Assembly: GCA_036365145.1 (NCBI GenBank)
Contig: JAEOAD010000240.1
Coordinates: forward strand, 1,240,001-1,304,000
From: Orientallactaga sibirica
Lineage: Eukaryota; Chordata; Mammalia; Rodentia; Dipodidae
Reading direction: 5' to 3'
DNA: 64,000 nucleotides
Within the stretch, counting starts at the first letter, position 1. Each line of letters starts with the position of its first letter. Below the pieces are notes generated by a model. That model was not told where the DNA came from. It did not search any database and was given only the letters and a program-made list of their open reading frames with translations. Below, piece by piece: positions 1 through 12,145 of this stretch. Made by a program: the position numbers and the translations under genes.

Positions 1-567
1 TGCACCATTGTCCAAAACAGTAGCTTTCCATATGGCTTACGCATACCCTCTTAAATTTTGATAAACCCTCCCACTCTTCCCTTACTCAATCTCTTCCCCC
101 CCCTTCATTTAGACCATTCCACCCCCAATAATCTGTTCATCTATTTACACATAGATAATACCATCCCCTTAAGTTCTCCCCTCTCCTCTCTCACTTGTAC
201 CTCTTTCTAGATTACTGGCCACTGCTACCAGTTTTTACTCCAAGTCATATACAAATCTGAAAATTTGTAGCTAGGACCCATATAGTAGAGAATATATGAC
301 ATTTGGCTTTTTGGCTCTGAGTTACTTAACTTAGTATAACCTTTTCCAGATTTCATAATTTCATTTTTCTTTACTGCTGAATAGAACTCCATTTATAAAT
401 GCACTACATCTTCGTTATCCATTCATCAGTTGAGGTACATCTAGACTGGTTACATTTCCTAGCCATTGTGAATACAGCAGCAGTAAGCATAGATGTGCAA
501 GTATCTCTAAGGTAGTGAAGAGAGTCCTTAGGATATATGCCTAGAGTGATACAGCTGACACATGGTA
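1..567 (-). repeat. L1 3' fragment, copy A of a local duplication
   Basis: Antisense L1: 3'UTR followed by the end of ORF2 (the stretch around 360-480 matches, by eye, the ORF2 C-terminal region seen at 16340-16480). It is the same sequence as 3725-4291. By eye I find only short indels between the copies (for example near 41, 107, 180 and 544) and no substitutions. The match stops at about 567, where unique sequence begins, while the second copy continues into more L1. The left edge is cut by the window. Confidence 0.85.
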
Positions 568-3545
568 ATTAATTTCACAGTGAATTTGAAAGTCTCTTCA
601 CAGAAAATTGAGAAATTCAGTTTATAATTCAAGTTTTTCTACCCCCTTTTGGTCACCATTCTCTGGTTTCCCCATCAAATTACAGTGTATCATCTAATTG
701 TTTTTTTCCCCTTGTGTTTTCTTTTCAGCTCTTTGCCTTCTCACCTAAACATCAGCTATGAGGACTTTTCTCTGCCCTTCGTCAGTATGCAGCCTGTGAA
801 CAGCGTCTGGGAAAGTAGTAATTCCTGCTTGCATAATTTGATTTCAGGCTTCTGGAGAAAAGGACCCAAGTGACTCTGATGTTTACAAAGTACCTATAAA
901 ACCCAGTATACATCTAGATCATATTCCTCATAATTTATCAACAAACTAAAATAAGTGTCTTATCAGAGAGTGAGTGTATGTGTGTGTGTGCCATGCACAT
1001 GTGAGTATGGATGTACTTAAAATTGGGGAACTATTGGAGAATGATGTATATAGACCTACAACTATGAGCAAATAGAGGCAATGTTTTGGGAGCTGAGATT
1101 TCAGATTTAAAGGTTTCAGACCCTACTACTTCCCTGTTTTGTGGGGAGTGGAGGTAGTAATTAGACTTGTTTCAGTTACAGGGTTAATTTTTGTTCAGTC
1201 TTTCATAGTGACCAAACTTTGTAATTTGTGAGGATATATTGACTTACTAAGTGGAAAGATTCTGATTTTGAGGAGCTTCAGAGGAGTGAAGACCTGTGTG
1301 TCACATTGCTCACTTTTTAAAGCAGAGAAAATATCTCTTTGGATATCCGTCCATTTTCATTTCTTCATTAGAGTCAAAGTTCTGTGGTATCTTGTTCTGG
1401 GGTGTGAAGATCATTTAAAAAGGAACTCTTACAACACTTTGCTAAATACTGAATTTGGCAGTCAAAAAAAAAAATGGAATCTTTAAATGTAAAGGTGGAA
1501 AATTTCCTTTAAAAGGCCTTTGATTCTCTTGTGTGAGAGTTGTATGTATAGTATGCTGTATGATACCTAAAATTGGTTCAAAAACATTTCTGCTAACTTT
1601 TTATTTAAAGTGAACATTTGAGAAAAGTTACCAAGGCAGCTATTTTCCTCAAAAGTAACCTGTTCTTTAGAGTAATACTGAGATTTTTATTCAGTAAATC
1701 CCAATGGTAACTTTGCATAAAAGATTAAATAGAATTGAAGCCTGTGTAGGGGATAAAATATTACCAAAGTATAAAAATTTACCTTTTCATGTTCTCTTAT
1801 GATAGAGAACAGCACTGGTTTTGTTATTTTAAGTATATGTGATTTCTTGATGTTTAAAAATTATTCTTCCCACACACTGATCTTTGAACAGAAATCATTC
1901 TTTATATTTGATGGATAGTTTTTAGAAAATTCTTATCAATAAGTGTACAATAGTTATGTACATTAAAGATACAGTAATGTAAATCTTGGGTCTCAGTCTG
2001 AAAAAAGTCCAAGAAAATTGGGTTTAGAAAGTATAAAATATGGGCTGGAATTGCTTGTCAAATTTTAAAATGATGAATAAATGTTTCAACTTTGGATTAT
2101 AAAACCCCATTTATGATTTTTTAAAATATACTTGAAATAAAAATTATTACATGAAAGTTTGGTCCAGTGACATTACTTTGCATTTCAGTTTTTTCTTGTA
2201 CAACTTCTTTTCAAGTCTTAATTTATTGCCAACTTTTGTGTGAAGTTACAGCATAATTAACATTATTAGAGAATTTCCATGTACTATGGTCCATGTTCTA
2301 TTGGGGATTTATTTTGGCAGAAGGGAAAACTTAAAGCAGTTTATGTTTTCATAAACATGATGTAAATGTCATTTATCAAAATTCTGCAGTTTGTACAGAT
2401 GTAATAAAGTTAATAAGTTCAATTGAAGTAGAAGGACTTTCAAGTTTGTTAAAATCAGTCAGATAAATTACCCATAGAGATATAGTTCCCAAAGTCCCTA
2501 CAGATTTGACTTTTTATACTTTTTCGGTATTATAATAGTATTCACACAGCCAACTAAATGTGTTAACCATAAACCAAGTCTGTTAGAGTCCTAGGAAGAC
2601 GTGCTTGAAACTAGGAACATGAGGGTTGGTTTTGAATTCTAATATAGGCATTACAGAACCATGCGTGAGTTCAGCTGCAAATGTAATCTCTATGACTTAG
2701 TAGCATTGGTCAGTCTATATTTCCTGCCCAAATCAACACAAGTTATACATCTTGATTCCCTTGGCCTACCCCAAAAGGAATAATTCTAAAGAAAAATGAG
2801 TTATTCCTGTGTATTGAAGAATGTTCTCTATATATTGTTTCTTCTTGACACTCCTTATATTAGAAAAGTTACCTACCAAGGCAATTTAGAGCCTATCCAG
2901 AAGTTGGAAGGTTTGAATCCTTGTGGATTGCTTTTCAAACTAATTGGTTATTGTTCTAGAGTTTAAAAGCTGGTTTTAACGTGAATATCAAATTCTTTTG
3001 TGACTAAGGTTTAAGAATGCCTGTTTATGAGAAGAAAATGTTACAATATTAATGAACAGTGCCAAATACACTGCACATATCTACAATTTAACTTTTGAAT
3101 GTATGTTAATTAGCTCCTTCCCCTTTGTCTGGTGTGATGGTCCCTTGCATAGTCATTTAACTTCTTGTGATGTTTTGTATGGGTGTAGACTTTGTCAACA
3201 TGTAAATAATGTGTACAGCAAGTTTTTATGATTAAGGAATCAAATTTATTGAATTTTATTATTGAGAGTTAAAACATGTATGAAGATAAAAATCAATAAA
3301 AGAATATACTCTTATAGTATGAGAATGTTACATTTATTCTGAACATTCAGGGGCTGCAAGAAATGTAATGAGAAACTTATGACTTGATAACAATATTGTT
3401 TCTTCTAGATAGTATTCTTTTGATTGAAAATGTTCTCAGTTTTACTTGGTTGAATATTTTAAAATGTTAAATGATTTGCTTTTTGTTAGATTGGAGTAAG
3501 AGCTTTGCCATTGTTAGAATTTTCAAATTCCACAGTAATGAACAT
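568..3545. other. Single-copy-looking island, possible 3'UTR
   Basis: About 3 kb with no SINE, LINE or LTR that I recognise, unlike the rest of the window. It is AT-rich and contains three AATAAA signals on the + strand (2136-2141, 2403-2408, 3295-3300) and a TGTAAATA Pumilio-type motif at 3201-3208. Together with the candidate exon at 729-949 this would fit a last exon with a long 3'UTR, but it could also be ordinary unique intergenic DNA. No known gene is recognised. Confidence 0.35.
729..949 (+). other. Candidate terminal coding exon (weak)
   Basis: A strong acceptor-like tract (T/C-rich from 698, ending TTTTCAG at 728) precedes an open frame that runs to TGA at 871. A second possible acceptor at 847 (TTTGATTTCAG) opens another frame: 33 codons starting ASGEKDPSDSDVYKVP and ending at TAA 947-949. 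That peptide is hydrophilic and looks more like real protein than most short frames here. The two frames are not continuous with each other, and the frame after 847 is closed just upstream by TGA, so it would need the 847 splice. I do not recognise the protein. Upstream exons, if any, lie outside the window. Confidence 0.22.
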
Positions 3546-3555
3546 TTGAATTTCC

Positions 3556-3722
3556 TCTCCTCCCTTCCCTTCCCTTCCCTTCCCTTCCCTTCCCTTCCCT
3601 TCCCTTCCCTTCCCTTCCCTTCCCTTCCCTTCCCTTCCCTTCCCTTCCCTCCCTCCCTTCCCTCCCCTCCCTCCCCTCCCTCCCTCCTCCCCTCCCCCCT
3701 CCCCTCCCCTCCCCTCCCCTCC
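3556..3722. repeat. (CCCTT)n microsatellite grading into CCCTCCC tract
   Basis: Near-perfect CCCTT pentamers to about 3650, then degenerate CCCTCCC and CCCCT. The overlapping open frames on both strands (poly Ser-Leu-Pro or Gly-Arg-Glu) are artefacts of the absent stop codons. It abuts the L1 fragment at 3725, where the L1 3' tail would otherwise sit. Confidence 0.97.
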
Positions 3723-5042
3723 TTGGTGCACCATTGTCCAAAACAGTAGCTTTCCATATGGCTTACGATACCCTCTTAAATTTTGATAAACCCTCCCACT
3801 CTTCCCTTACTCAATCTCTTCCCCCTTCATTTAGACCATTCCACCCCCAATAATCTGTTCATCTATTTACACATAGATAATACCATCCCCTTAAGTTCTC
3901 CCTCTCCTCTCTCACTTGTACCTCTTTCTAGATTACTGGCCACTGCTACCAGTTTTTACTCCAAGTCATATACAAATCTGAAAATTTGTAGCTAGGACCC
4001 ATATAGTAGAGAATATATGACATTTGGCTTTTTGGCTCTGAGTTACTTAACTTAGTATAACCTTTTCCAGATTTCATAATTTCATTTTTCTTTACTGCTG
4101 AATAGAACTCCATTTATAAATGCACTACATCTTCGTTATCCATTCATCAGTTGAGGTACATCTAGACTGGTTACATTTCCTAGCCATTGTGAATACAGCA
4201 GCAGTAAGCATAGATGTGCAAGTATCTCTAAGGTAGTGAAGAGAGTCCTTAGGATATATGCCTAGGAGTGATACAGCTGACACATGGTAAATCTATTTTT
4301 AGCTGACTCATGAACCTCCACACTGATATCCACAATGGTTCTACCAGTTTACATTCCCACTAAGAGTGTAGAAGGGTCCCTCTTTTTCCACATCCTCCCC
4401 AGTATTTATTATCATTTGTTTTCTTGATGGTGGCTATTCTGACAGGAGTGAGAAAGTAGTTTCAATTTGCATTTCCTTGATGGCTAAGGATGTAGAACAT
4501 TTTTTTAGATGTTTATAAGCCATCTGCATTTTTTAAATCTCATGTTTTACTTGGATTGTTAGATTTCTTATATACTTTTTTGAGTTCTTTGTATATCATA
4601 GCTATTAATCCTCTGTCAGATGTATAGGTGACAAAGATTTTCTCCCATTCTGTAGGTTCCTTTTTGCTGTATTTACAGTGTCCTTTGCTATACAAAAGTT
4701 TTTTAATTTCATGAGGTCCCAGTGGTTGATTAATGGTTTTATTTCCTAAGCAACTGGGGTTATGTTCAGAAAGTTGTTGCCTATGGCAATATGTTGAAGC
4801 ATCTCCCCTAGTTTTTCCTCCAGCAGTTTCAGAGTTTCAGGTTTGATATTAAGGTCTTTGATCCATTTGGACTTGATTCTTGTGCATGGAGAGAGAGAGA
4901 AGGATCTATTTCATCCTTCTACACAGTTTTCCCAGAACCATTTGTAAAAGAGGCTGTCTTTTATCCAATAAATATTTTTGGCAGTTTTGACAGAAATCAG
5001 ATAGCTGTAGCTACGCAGACTTATATCTGGGTCCTTAATTCT

Positions 5043-5212
5043 TTTTTTTTTTTTTTTTTTTTTTTTTTGGTTTTGCAAGGTAGGGTCTCACTCTTGTCCA
5101 GGCTGACCTGGAATTAATTATGTAGTCTCAGGGTGGCCTCGAACTCTTGGCGATCCTCCTACCTCTGCCTCCCGAGTGCTGGGATTAAAGGCGTGTGCCA
5201 CCACGCCCGGCT
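5043..5212 (-). mobile_element. B1-like SINE
   Basis: Poly-T start, then the 7SL-derived body ending CCACGCCCGGCT. Perfect 15-bp target duplication TGGGTCCTTAATTCT at 5028-5042 and 5213-5227. Inserted in L1. Confidence 0.97.
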
Positions 5213-5489
5213 TGGGTCCTTAATTCTGTTTCATTGATCTATGTATCTGTTTTGGTGCTAGTACCATGTTGTTTTTGTTACTGTGGCTCTGTAATATAGC
5301 TTAAAATCATGTATGATGATACTGCGTGCCTTATTTTTGTTGCTCAAAATTGTTTTGACTATGTGAGGTTTTTAATGCTTCCAAATGAATTTTAGGATTG
5401 TTTTCTCTATTTCTGTGGAGAATGCTACTGAAATTTTGTTGGTGATTCCATTAAATGTGTATATTTCTTTTAGTAAGATTGACATTTTC

Positions 5490-5721
5490 TTTATTTTTTT
5501 ATTTTATTAAAATTTTTTTGGAGAAAGAAAGAATGGGTGTACCAGTGGCCTCTCAGCCACTGTGAACAAACTCCATATGTGTGCACGCCCTTGTGGGCAG
5601 GTATAGCATTGTGCCCTTGTGTCACTTTGTGTCTTGCTAAATATGGGACCTGGAGAATTGAACGAGCATTCTTAGGCTTAGCAGTCAGGTGCCTTAACCA
5701 CTGAGCCATCTCTCCAGCCCA
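5490..5721 (-). mobile_element. DIP-like tRNA-derived SINE
   Basis: Antisense copy ending in GCCATCTCTCCAGCCC (the complement of the GGCTGGAGAGATGGC head). Target duplication AGATTGACATTTTC / AGACTGACATTTTC at 5476-5489 and 5722-5735, one mismatch. Confidence 0.95.
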
Positions 5722-7160
5722 AGACTGACATTTTCACAATATTGATTCTTTCAATCCAAGAACATGGGTTGAGTTTCCATATCCTAGTGTCTTCTGCAAT
5801 TTCTCTCTTGAGCATTTTAAAGATTCATTGTAGAGATCCTTCACTTCCTTGGTTAAGTTTATTCCAAGGTATTTTATTTTATTTTATTTTTTTGAGGCAG
5901 TTGTGAATGGGAGAGATTTCCTGATTTCATCCTCAGCATGCTTGTTGTTAGTATATAGGAAAGCTACTGATTTCTGTGTGCTTATTTTCTATCCTGCTCC
6001 ATTACTAAAAGTGTTTATCAGCTTTAACAGTTTGCTGGTAGAGTCTGTATGGTCCTTTATAAATAGATTCATATCATCTACAAATAATGATAATGTTTTT
6101 TCGCTTCCTTTTCAATTTGTATCCCTTTTATGTGGGTCTCTTGCCTTATTGCTATAGCTAAGACTTCCAGTATTACATTAAATAAAATTGGGGGCAGTGG
6201 ACATCCTTATCTTCCTGATTTTAGTGCAAAAGCTTCTCGTTTTCCCCATTTAGTATTATGTTGCCTGTAGGTTTGTCATAAGTACTCTTTATTATGTTGA
6301 GATATGTTCCTTCTATTCCCAGTTTCTTTAGGACTTTTACCATGAAGGGATGTTAGATTTTGTCAGATGTCTTTTCTACATCTATTGAGATGATCATGTA
6401 ATTTTTGTCTTTCAGTCCACTGGTGTGATGTGGTGATTTGATTCAGGTGTCCCTCATAAACTTAGGTGTTCTGAATTCCATGTCTACAGCTGAAGACAAT
6501 TTGCAAATTAAATTGTCCTGGAGGCAGTTGGGTGGGCTTATGGGTGGTATAGCTGGCTTCCTCTTGCCAGTGTTTGGCACACTGTCTTGTTGCTGGTGTC
6601 CACATGATGTTATCCAGGAGGTGATGTCTACCCTCTGTTCTTGCTGTTGTTTTCCCCTGCCATGATGGAGCTTCCTCTCAAGTCTGTAAGCAAAAATAAA
6701 ACCCTTTTTGTCCCACTAGCTGCTCTTTGTCAGGTGTTTGCTGCCAGCAGTGTGAACCTGACTGCAATAGTAAAGTTAGTACTGAACAAGAAGTAGGGTC
6801 ATTGATGCTGGAAACCTGACTGTGTGGCCTTTGGCCTTTTGGAGCTGATTTTTTAGAAGAATGTGGAAGGATTTGAGACTTTGGCCTAAGGGACATGTTG
6901 CGGTGCTATAAGTACAACCTGACAGAATATTTTGGTTAGAGTTGAAAGACCTGAATGCAGTAAGAACTATGGACTGTGAGGTTTGGCTTATGAGGGTGAG
7001 AAAGAACTTCACTTGGAATGGGCTGGAAGCAGTTTGTGTGAGAGGCTTGCTGTTATGCCCGTGTCCTGAGAACTTGTGCACAGTTGCATTGTGTAGAAAT
7101 GAACTGTAGTGAGCAGAGGGGTATGGCATAAAAATGAAAGAGAGAGAGAAAGAGAGAAAA

Positions 7161-7186
7161 TCAATCAATCAATCAATCAATCTTTG
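7161..7186. repeat. (CAAT)n simple repeat
   Basis: Six to seven tandem TCAA units in the internal region of the MaLR element, preceded by a GA-rich tract. Confidence 0.9.
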
Positions 7187-7915
7187 GGCCCAAACTGTTG
7201 CCCATTCAGCTGCAATTGAGAGATTACAACCTTTGAGATTGGGCCAGCTGACCTGCACTGGGTCAACAGGAAGAATGTAGACTGTTTTGAAGGGGCCTGA
7301 GTGTTCAAGGAGTGTCCTGTTCTTCAAAGTCTGCTTTATTCCACCCTGTATTAATAAATTGGCACCCTACCTGGTATTGTGGAGTATAAGAAATGCAGGA
7401 AAGAAAAGGTCATTGAGTTTGCAACGCGGTCTTGTGTTTTGGAAATGGCCATGGGCAATGTGAAGCAGGCTTGTTGAATTACCTGTGTGGAGCCCAGTGG
7501 AGCCATGAGGATGAACCCTGGGCTGTAGTGGAGACCCAATGGAGATGCCAGAGCTATGAGATGGCTGCCATCCCCGGATAGTTTTCTGGAACTGTGAGTA
7601 GCCCAGGTGGAGGGGCAAGATTTGCAACTGCAGAGACTCGTCATTGGATATAAGTGACTTGGAGACTTGTCAGTGGTTAGAGTTGCTGGACTTGGAGCTA
7701 CAGAGTTAGATGTTTTTGCCATCTTTAAATCTTGTATTGGTTGAGTATTTCTTTGCTATGCCCAATGCCATCTTTTACAGTGTGAATGTTTATTCTGTGC
7801 CATTATGGGTTTGGGGGGGGATTTTTTTTTTGTATTATGGCTCAGTTAAAAGATCTTGGACTTTGGGAATGTTTGAATATCATTGGGATTGATTAAAAAC
7901 TATGGGGACCTTTTC

Positions 7916-8135
7916 TTTTTTTGGAGAGAGAGACAGAGAGATAGCAATTGGGCATGCCAGCAGCCTCTCAGCCACTGTGAATGAACTCCAGATGCGTGCG
8001 CCCCCTTGTAGGCAAGTGTGGCATTGCACTCTTGTGTCACTTTGCGTCTGGCTAAACATGGGACCTGGAGAATCGAACGGGTGTTCTTAGGCTTAGCAGA
8101 CAGGCATCTTAACTGCTAAGCCATCTGTCCAGCCC
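7916..8135 (-). mobile_element. DIP-like SINE inside MaLR
   Basis: Starts with a T-rich tail and GGAGAGAGAGACAG, ends CCATCTGTCCAGCCC. Flanked by AACTATGGGGACCTTTT at 7899-7915 and a one-mismatch copy at 8136-8152. Confidence 0.95.
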
Positions 8136-9222
8136 AACTATGGGGACTTTTAAAGTTGGATGAGTGCATTACATTTTACATCATGTTTGGTTATCAGTTT
8201 ATGGGGATCAGGATGGGATGTGGTGGTATAATTCAGTTGTCCCCCGTAAACATAGGTGTTGTGAATGCCATGTCCATAGCTGATGGTAATTTGGGAATTA
8301 AACTCTCCTGGAGACAATGTAGTGTTGTGGGTGGGCTTCCTCTTGCTAGTGTTTGGCACCCTTTCCTGGTCTGTTGGCCAAGAGGTGATGTCCATCCTCT
8401 GCTCATGCCATCATTTCCCTCTGCCTTCATGGAACTTAACCTTGAGTCTGTATGCCAAAATAATACCCCCTTCCTTTTTTTTCCCGACAAGGTGCTCTTG
8501 TTCAGATGTTTTCTGCCAGCACTGTGAACCTGACTGCAACATATGGTGTATTACATTTATCGGTTTGCATATGTTGAACCATTCCTGCATCTCTGGGATA
8601 AAGCTTACTTGGTCAAGGTGAATGATCTTTTTGATATATTATTGTATTCTGTTTGCCAGTATTTTGTTGAGAATTTTTGCACCTATGTTTGTGAGGGAGA
8701 TTGGTCTGTAATTTCTGTTTTTTGTTCTGTCTTTGTCTGGTTTTGGCATCCGCATAATGCTGGCTTCATTGAAGAAGTTTGGTAATATTCCTTCCTTTTC
8801 CATTTTATGGAAAAGTTTGAGAAGCTTTGGTGTTAGTTCTTCCATGAAGGTCTGGTAAAATTTACCTGTGAATCCTTCTGGGCCTAGACATTTTTTAGTT
8901 GGGGGATTTTTTTTCTTGTAACTCTTTTGATCTCCATGCTTGCTATAATATCTGTTTAAATGGTTCATCTCATCTTGATTTAATTTTGGTAGGTTATATA
9001 ATCAAATAACTCATCTATTTTCTCAAAGTATATCCTCATGATTTTCTGAATTTCATTGGTGTTTGTTGTAATGGTGCCTTTTTTCATCTCTGATTTTATT
9101 GATTTGTGTCTCTTCTCTGTTTTCATTTGATTTGCTAAAGGTTTATCCATCTTGTTTATCCTTTCAAAGAACCAACTGTATTTCATTGATTCTTTTTTTT
9201 TTGTTTTAGTTTCTAATTTCTT

Positions 9223-9285
9223 TTTTTTTTTAATATTTTATTTTTTATTTATTTGAGAGAGAGATCCAGAAATAGGCAGGGAGAG

Positions 9286-9319
<34 letters not shown>

Positions 9320-9473
9320 GGTGTGCCAGGGCCTACAGCCACTGCAAACGAACTCCAGATGCGTGCGCCCCCTTGTGCATCTGGCTTACGTGGGTCCTGG
9401 GGAATCGAGCCTTGAACCGGGGTCCTTAGGCTTACCAGGCAAGTGCTTAACCACTAAGCCATCTCTCCAGCCC
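9223..9473 (-). mobile_element. DIP-like SINE, second subfamily
   Basis: Differs from most copies: the middle reads CCCCCTTGTGCATCTGGCTT followed by ACGTGGGTCCTGGG, and the A-tail side has a long GA repeat. Target duplication CTAATTTCTT at 9213-9222 and 9474-9483. Confidence 0.93.
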
Positions 9474-9588
9474 CTAATTTCTTAATATATTTACTTAAAG
9501 CTATAAATTTTCATCTCAGGACTACTTTCATTGGGTTCCAAAGGTTTTGGTATGTTGAGTTATCATTATTATTTGATTCTATGATTTT

Positions 9589-9816
9589 TTTTTTTTTGAG
9601 ACAGAGAGAGAGAGAGAGGAAGACAGAATGGGCATGCCAGCAGCCTCTCAGCTGCTGTGAACGAAATCCAGATGCTTGCGCCCCCTTGTGGTCAAGTGCG
9701 GCATTGTGCCCTTGCATCACTTGTGCATCTGGCTAAACGTGGGACCTGGAGATTGGAACTGACGTTCTTAGGCTTTGCAGGCAGGTGCCTTAACCGCTAA
9801 GCCATCTCTCCAGCCC
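9589..9816 (-). mobile_element. DIP-like SINE
   Basis: Antisense copy with perfect 15-bp target duplication TGATTCTATGATTTT at 9574-9588 and 9817-9831, inserted in L1. Confidence 0.96.
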
Positions 9817-10365
9817 TGATTCTATGATTTTAAATTTCCTTCTTGATTTCTTCATTGACCCATTCATCATTTGTTGGTGTACTGTCTAGTCTCCATTATT
9901 TTATGTATGCGCTATAGCTTTTCTTGCTGTTGTCTTATAGTTTAATCCCATTGTGATCAGATAGAGTGCAAGGAATTATTTCTGTTTTTCTGTATTTGTT
10001 AAGATTTGCTTTTTGTCCTAATGTATGGTCTATTTTAGAGAATGTTCCATGTGCTGCTTAAAAGAATAGGGATTCTGCAGCATTTGGATGGAGTCTTCTG
10101 TAGACATCTATTAGATCCATTTGATCTATGACCTCATTATTTCATGTAATTTCCAAAAGTACTGATAAATATTATCTCCCAAACAGTTATCATGTTCTGC
10201 CTTAATTTATAGGCTTCTACCTTTTAGAATTTCATGTATTTCATGAAATTTATTAACAAGAGCTGTCATAAATCTATGGTTTATATAAAAATTTACACAT
10301 ATATATACTGGTATTAAGTCTGGTCTGGCTGTACTTTTTCTTAAATTTCATTTTAAATGTAAAGG

Positions 10366-10526
10366 TTTTTTTTTTTTTTTTTGGTTTTGCAAGGTAGGGT
10401 CTCACTCTGGTCCAGGCTGACCTGGTATTAACTATGTAGTCTCAGGGTGGCCTTGAACTCTTGGCGATCCTCCTACCTCTGCCACCCAAGTGCTGGGATT
10501 AAAGGCGTGCGTCACCACGCCCAGCT
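10366..10526 (-). mobile_element. B1-like SINE
   Basis: Poly-T then GGTTTTGCAAGGTAGGGTC, ending CACGCCCAGCT. Near-perfect flanking copies of TTTAAATGTAAAG (10353-10365) and TTTAAATGTAGAG (10527-10539). Confidence 0.94.
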
Positions 10527-10934
10527 TTAAATGTAGAGATTTTTGATGATATAACAATAAGGATATTCTAAGTTTTTCTGCTAAGGGTGTTTCTCTACAA
10601 GTTTCCAATAATAAGATGGTTAATTAACCCTTTGAGGCTAGACCTGCTTCTCTATCACATGATAATAAGATAAATCTACTTGTTGTAGTCTCTTAATAGT
10701 CTTATAAGAAATATTGTTACTTATGAGTTGAGATTAAATGATTAAAGGAACTGGGAGGGAGTGTTTCAATGTTGAACATAGAATGCTGGCTAAGAATGCT
10801 TTTTCTTTTTGAATGGAACTTAGATCACAATGTTAAAATATGTGGATTAAGGTGCACATATGTAGAAAGGATATCAGAGCTCTACAAAGACCAAATTTTG
10901 CCTAAAATTTATTTCCTTTGTATTTTATTCTATT

Positions 10935-11088
10935 TTAGGTTTTGGTTTTTCAATGTAGGGTCTTGCTGTAGCCCAGGCTGACCTAGAATTCAGTATGTAG
11001 TCTCAGGATAGCCTCAAACTTAGGCGATCCACCTATATGTCTGCGTTGCAAGTCCTGAGATTAAAGGTGTGTGCCACCACAGCCGGCT
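10935..11088 (-). mobile_element. B1-like SINE, older copy
   Basis: Diverged body ending CACAGCCGGCT. Imperfect target duplication TTATTTCCTTT / TAATTTCCTTT near 10908 and 11089. More substitutions than the other B1s here. Confidence 0.9.
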
Positions 11089-12029
11089 TAATTTCCTTTT
11101 ACAAGGAACAAAAAGACTCATTTTTAGGCTAAACATAGATAAACACCATCCCTAAAATTAAGGATTTTTCAGCTGTTTACAGTCTCTTAAGAATGCTCTA
11201 AATTTTTTATATAGGGATGCAGATAATCTAAATTCAGCTTACATTAGACTTAGGTAATGTCCTGTCCTGGGAGGATCACAAAGTCCTAAGGACAGGTATA
11301 ATTAACATTTTTTGGAGGTCTCTCCAGGTTAGACACAGATAAGACCCTATCACCTTTGTATTACAAATGGGTAAAATAAATTTCCTAGGTAAAGACAAAT
11401 AATTTCAAAATAGGACAAGAAATGTCAGGATGCTTAGCTCTCACTTGATCATTTCCTTTTGCTCTTGCTTACTGTTATGTGCTATTTAAAGTCATGGCAA
11501 GCTGGACTCTGGAAAAGGGATGGCACCCCCTTTATATCAGAACCCATGCAGGTTTATGCCATGTATCTTCCATACCCTGCCAGAGACAAAATGGCCAATT
11601 GTCTCTGACAAGGAAAAGGGAATGATAAACAGCATATAACTTTGTTTCTCTTTATAGTTCCTTTCTTTTAAACACTTGAAATCACCTCTGTCAGATAAAA
11701 TTTCTCAGTAGACAAAAAGGTCAAATAGGTAAACTAAGTCAAGGTATTTGATCAGGTTACAAACTCCATTGTATGACAAACATAAGACTTACCTAAAGTG
11801 TATACCAGGGTAAAAACACATATGATGATAAAATAGCAACTAAGTGATCACTTTCATCTATCTCTCTCAAATATCAAGGAAGGGTAGGAACCCTACATTA
11901 AGGTAATAAAACCAGAGATTACTTTTAAAATAATACCGTTTACTACCTAGACCACTCTGAAACATTCACTGACCAAGGAGAATGCATAGTCCAGGCTCCC
12001 ACAGAGGGGAGAAGAGAAAAGGTTCACAG

Positions 12030-12145
12030 GATACCCTCCCTCCCCAGTTCATTTACAGTAGCAAGAGGCCCTGGTATCCTGGTGTGTCCATTCTCTCTCT
12101 CTTCTTTTACTCTCTTCTCACAAATAAATAAAAATAAATAAATGG
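12030..12145 (+). mobile_element. 5'-truncated SINE tail
   Basis: AGTAGCAAGAGGCCCTGG, a TCTCTCTCT tract and (AAATA)n tail match the 3' half of the DIP-like SINEs in the sense orientation. The tRNA-like head is missing. Confidence 0.6.

Larger units (their letters stand above)
6429..8541 (+). mobile_element. Full-length MaLR-type LTR element
   Basis: Two similar LTRs (6429 to about 6767, and 8219-8541) both beginning TGTGGTG and ending near CTGACTGCAA(CA), flank about 1.45 kb of non-coding internal DNA. A purine-rich GGGGATCAGGATGGGA tract lies just before the 3' LTR. The LTRs carry AATAAAAC-type signals near their ends (6696, 8459). This is the layout of non-autonomous mammalian MaLR elements. 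Open frames at 6776-7168 and 7351-7722 on the minus strand are not recognisable proteins. A DIP SINE sits at 7916-8135. I could not define a clean target duplication. Confidence 0.8.
3725..10140 (-). mobile_element. Antisense L1, 3'UTR and ORF2, interrupted
   Basis: Reads L1 3'UTR, ORF2 C-terminus, reverse transcriptase, then the endonuclease/RT linker, and stops at about 10140, so the 5' part is missing. Evidence on the minus strand: the RT active-site stretch at 6061-6090 reads [10 protein letters not shown] with both Asp kept; the conserved RT start ([13 protein letters not shown], then NYRPISL) lies in 8639-8968; the linker lies in 8980-9186. Frameshifts and stops are frequent. Insertions: B1 5043-5212, DIP 5490-5721, MaLR 6429-8541, DIP 9223-9473 and DIP 9589-9816. 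Confidence 0.9.
10141..12030. other. AT-rich non-L1 segment, no gene seen
   Basis: L1 similarity ends at about 10140. Apart from two B1 copies, the sequence is not assigned to a family by eye. It has short frames only. It may be old ERV-like or unique DNA; I cannot decide. Confidence 0.5.

Noticed and set aside
3467..3757. Four overlapping open frames on both strands
   Set aside because: All arise from the (CCCTT)n tract, which contains no stop codons in these frames.
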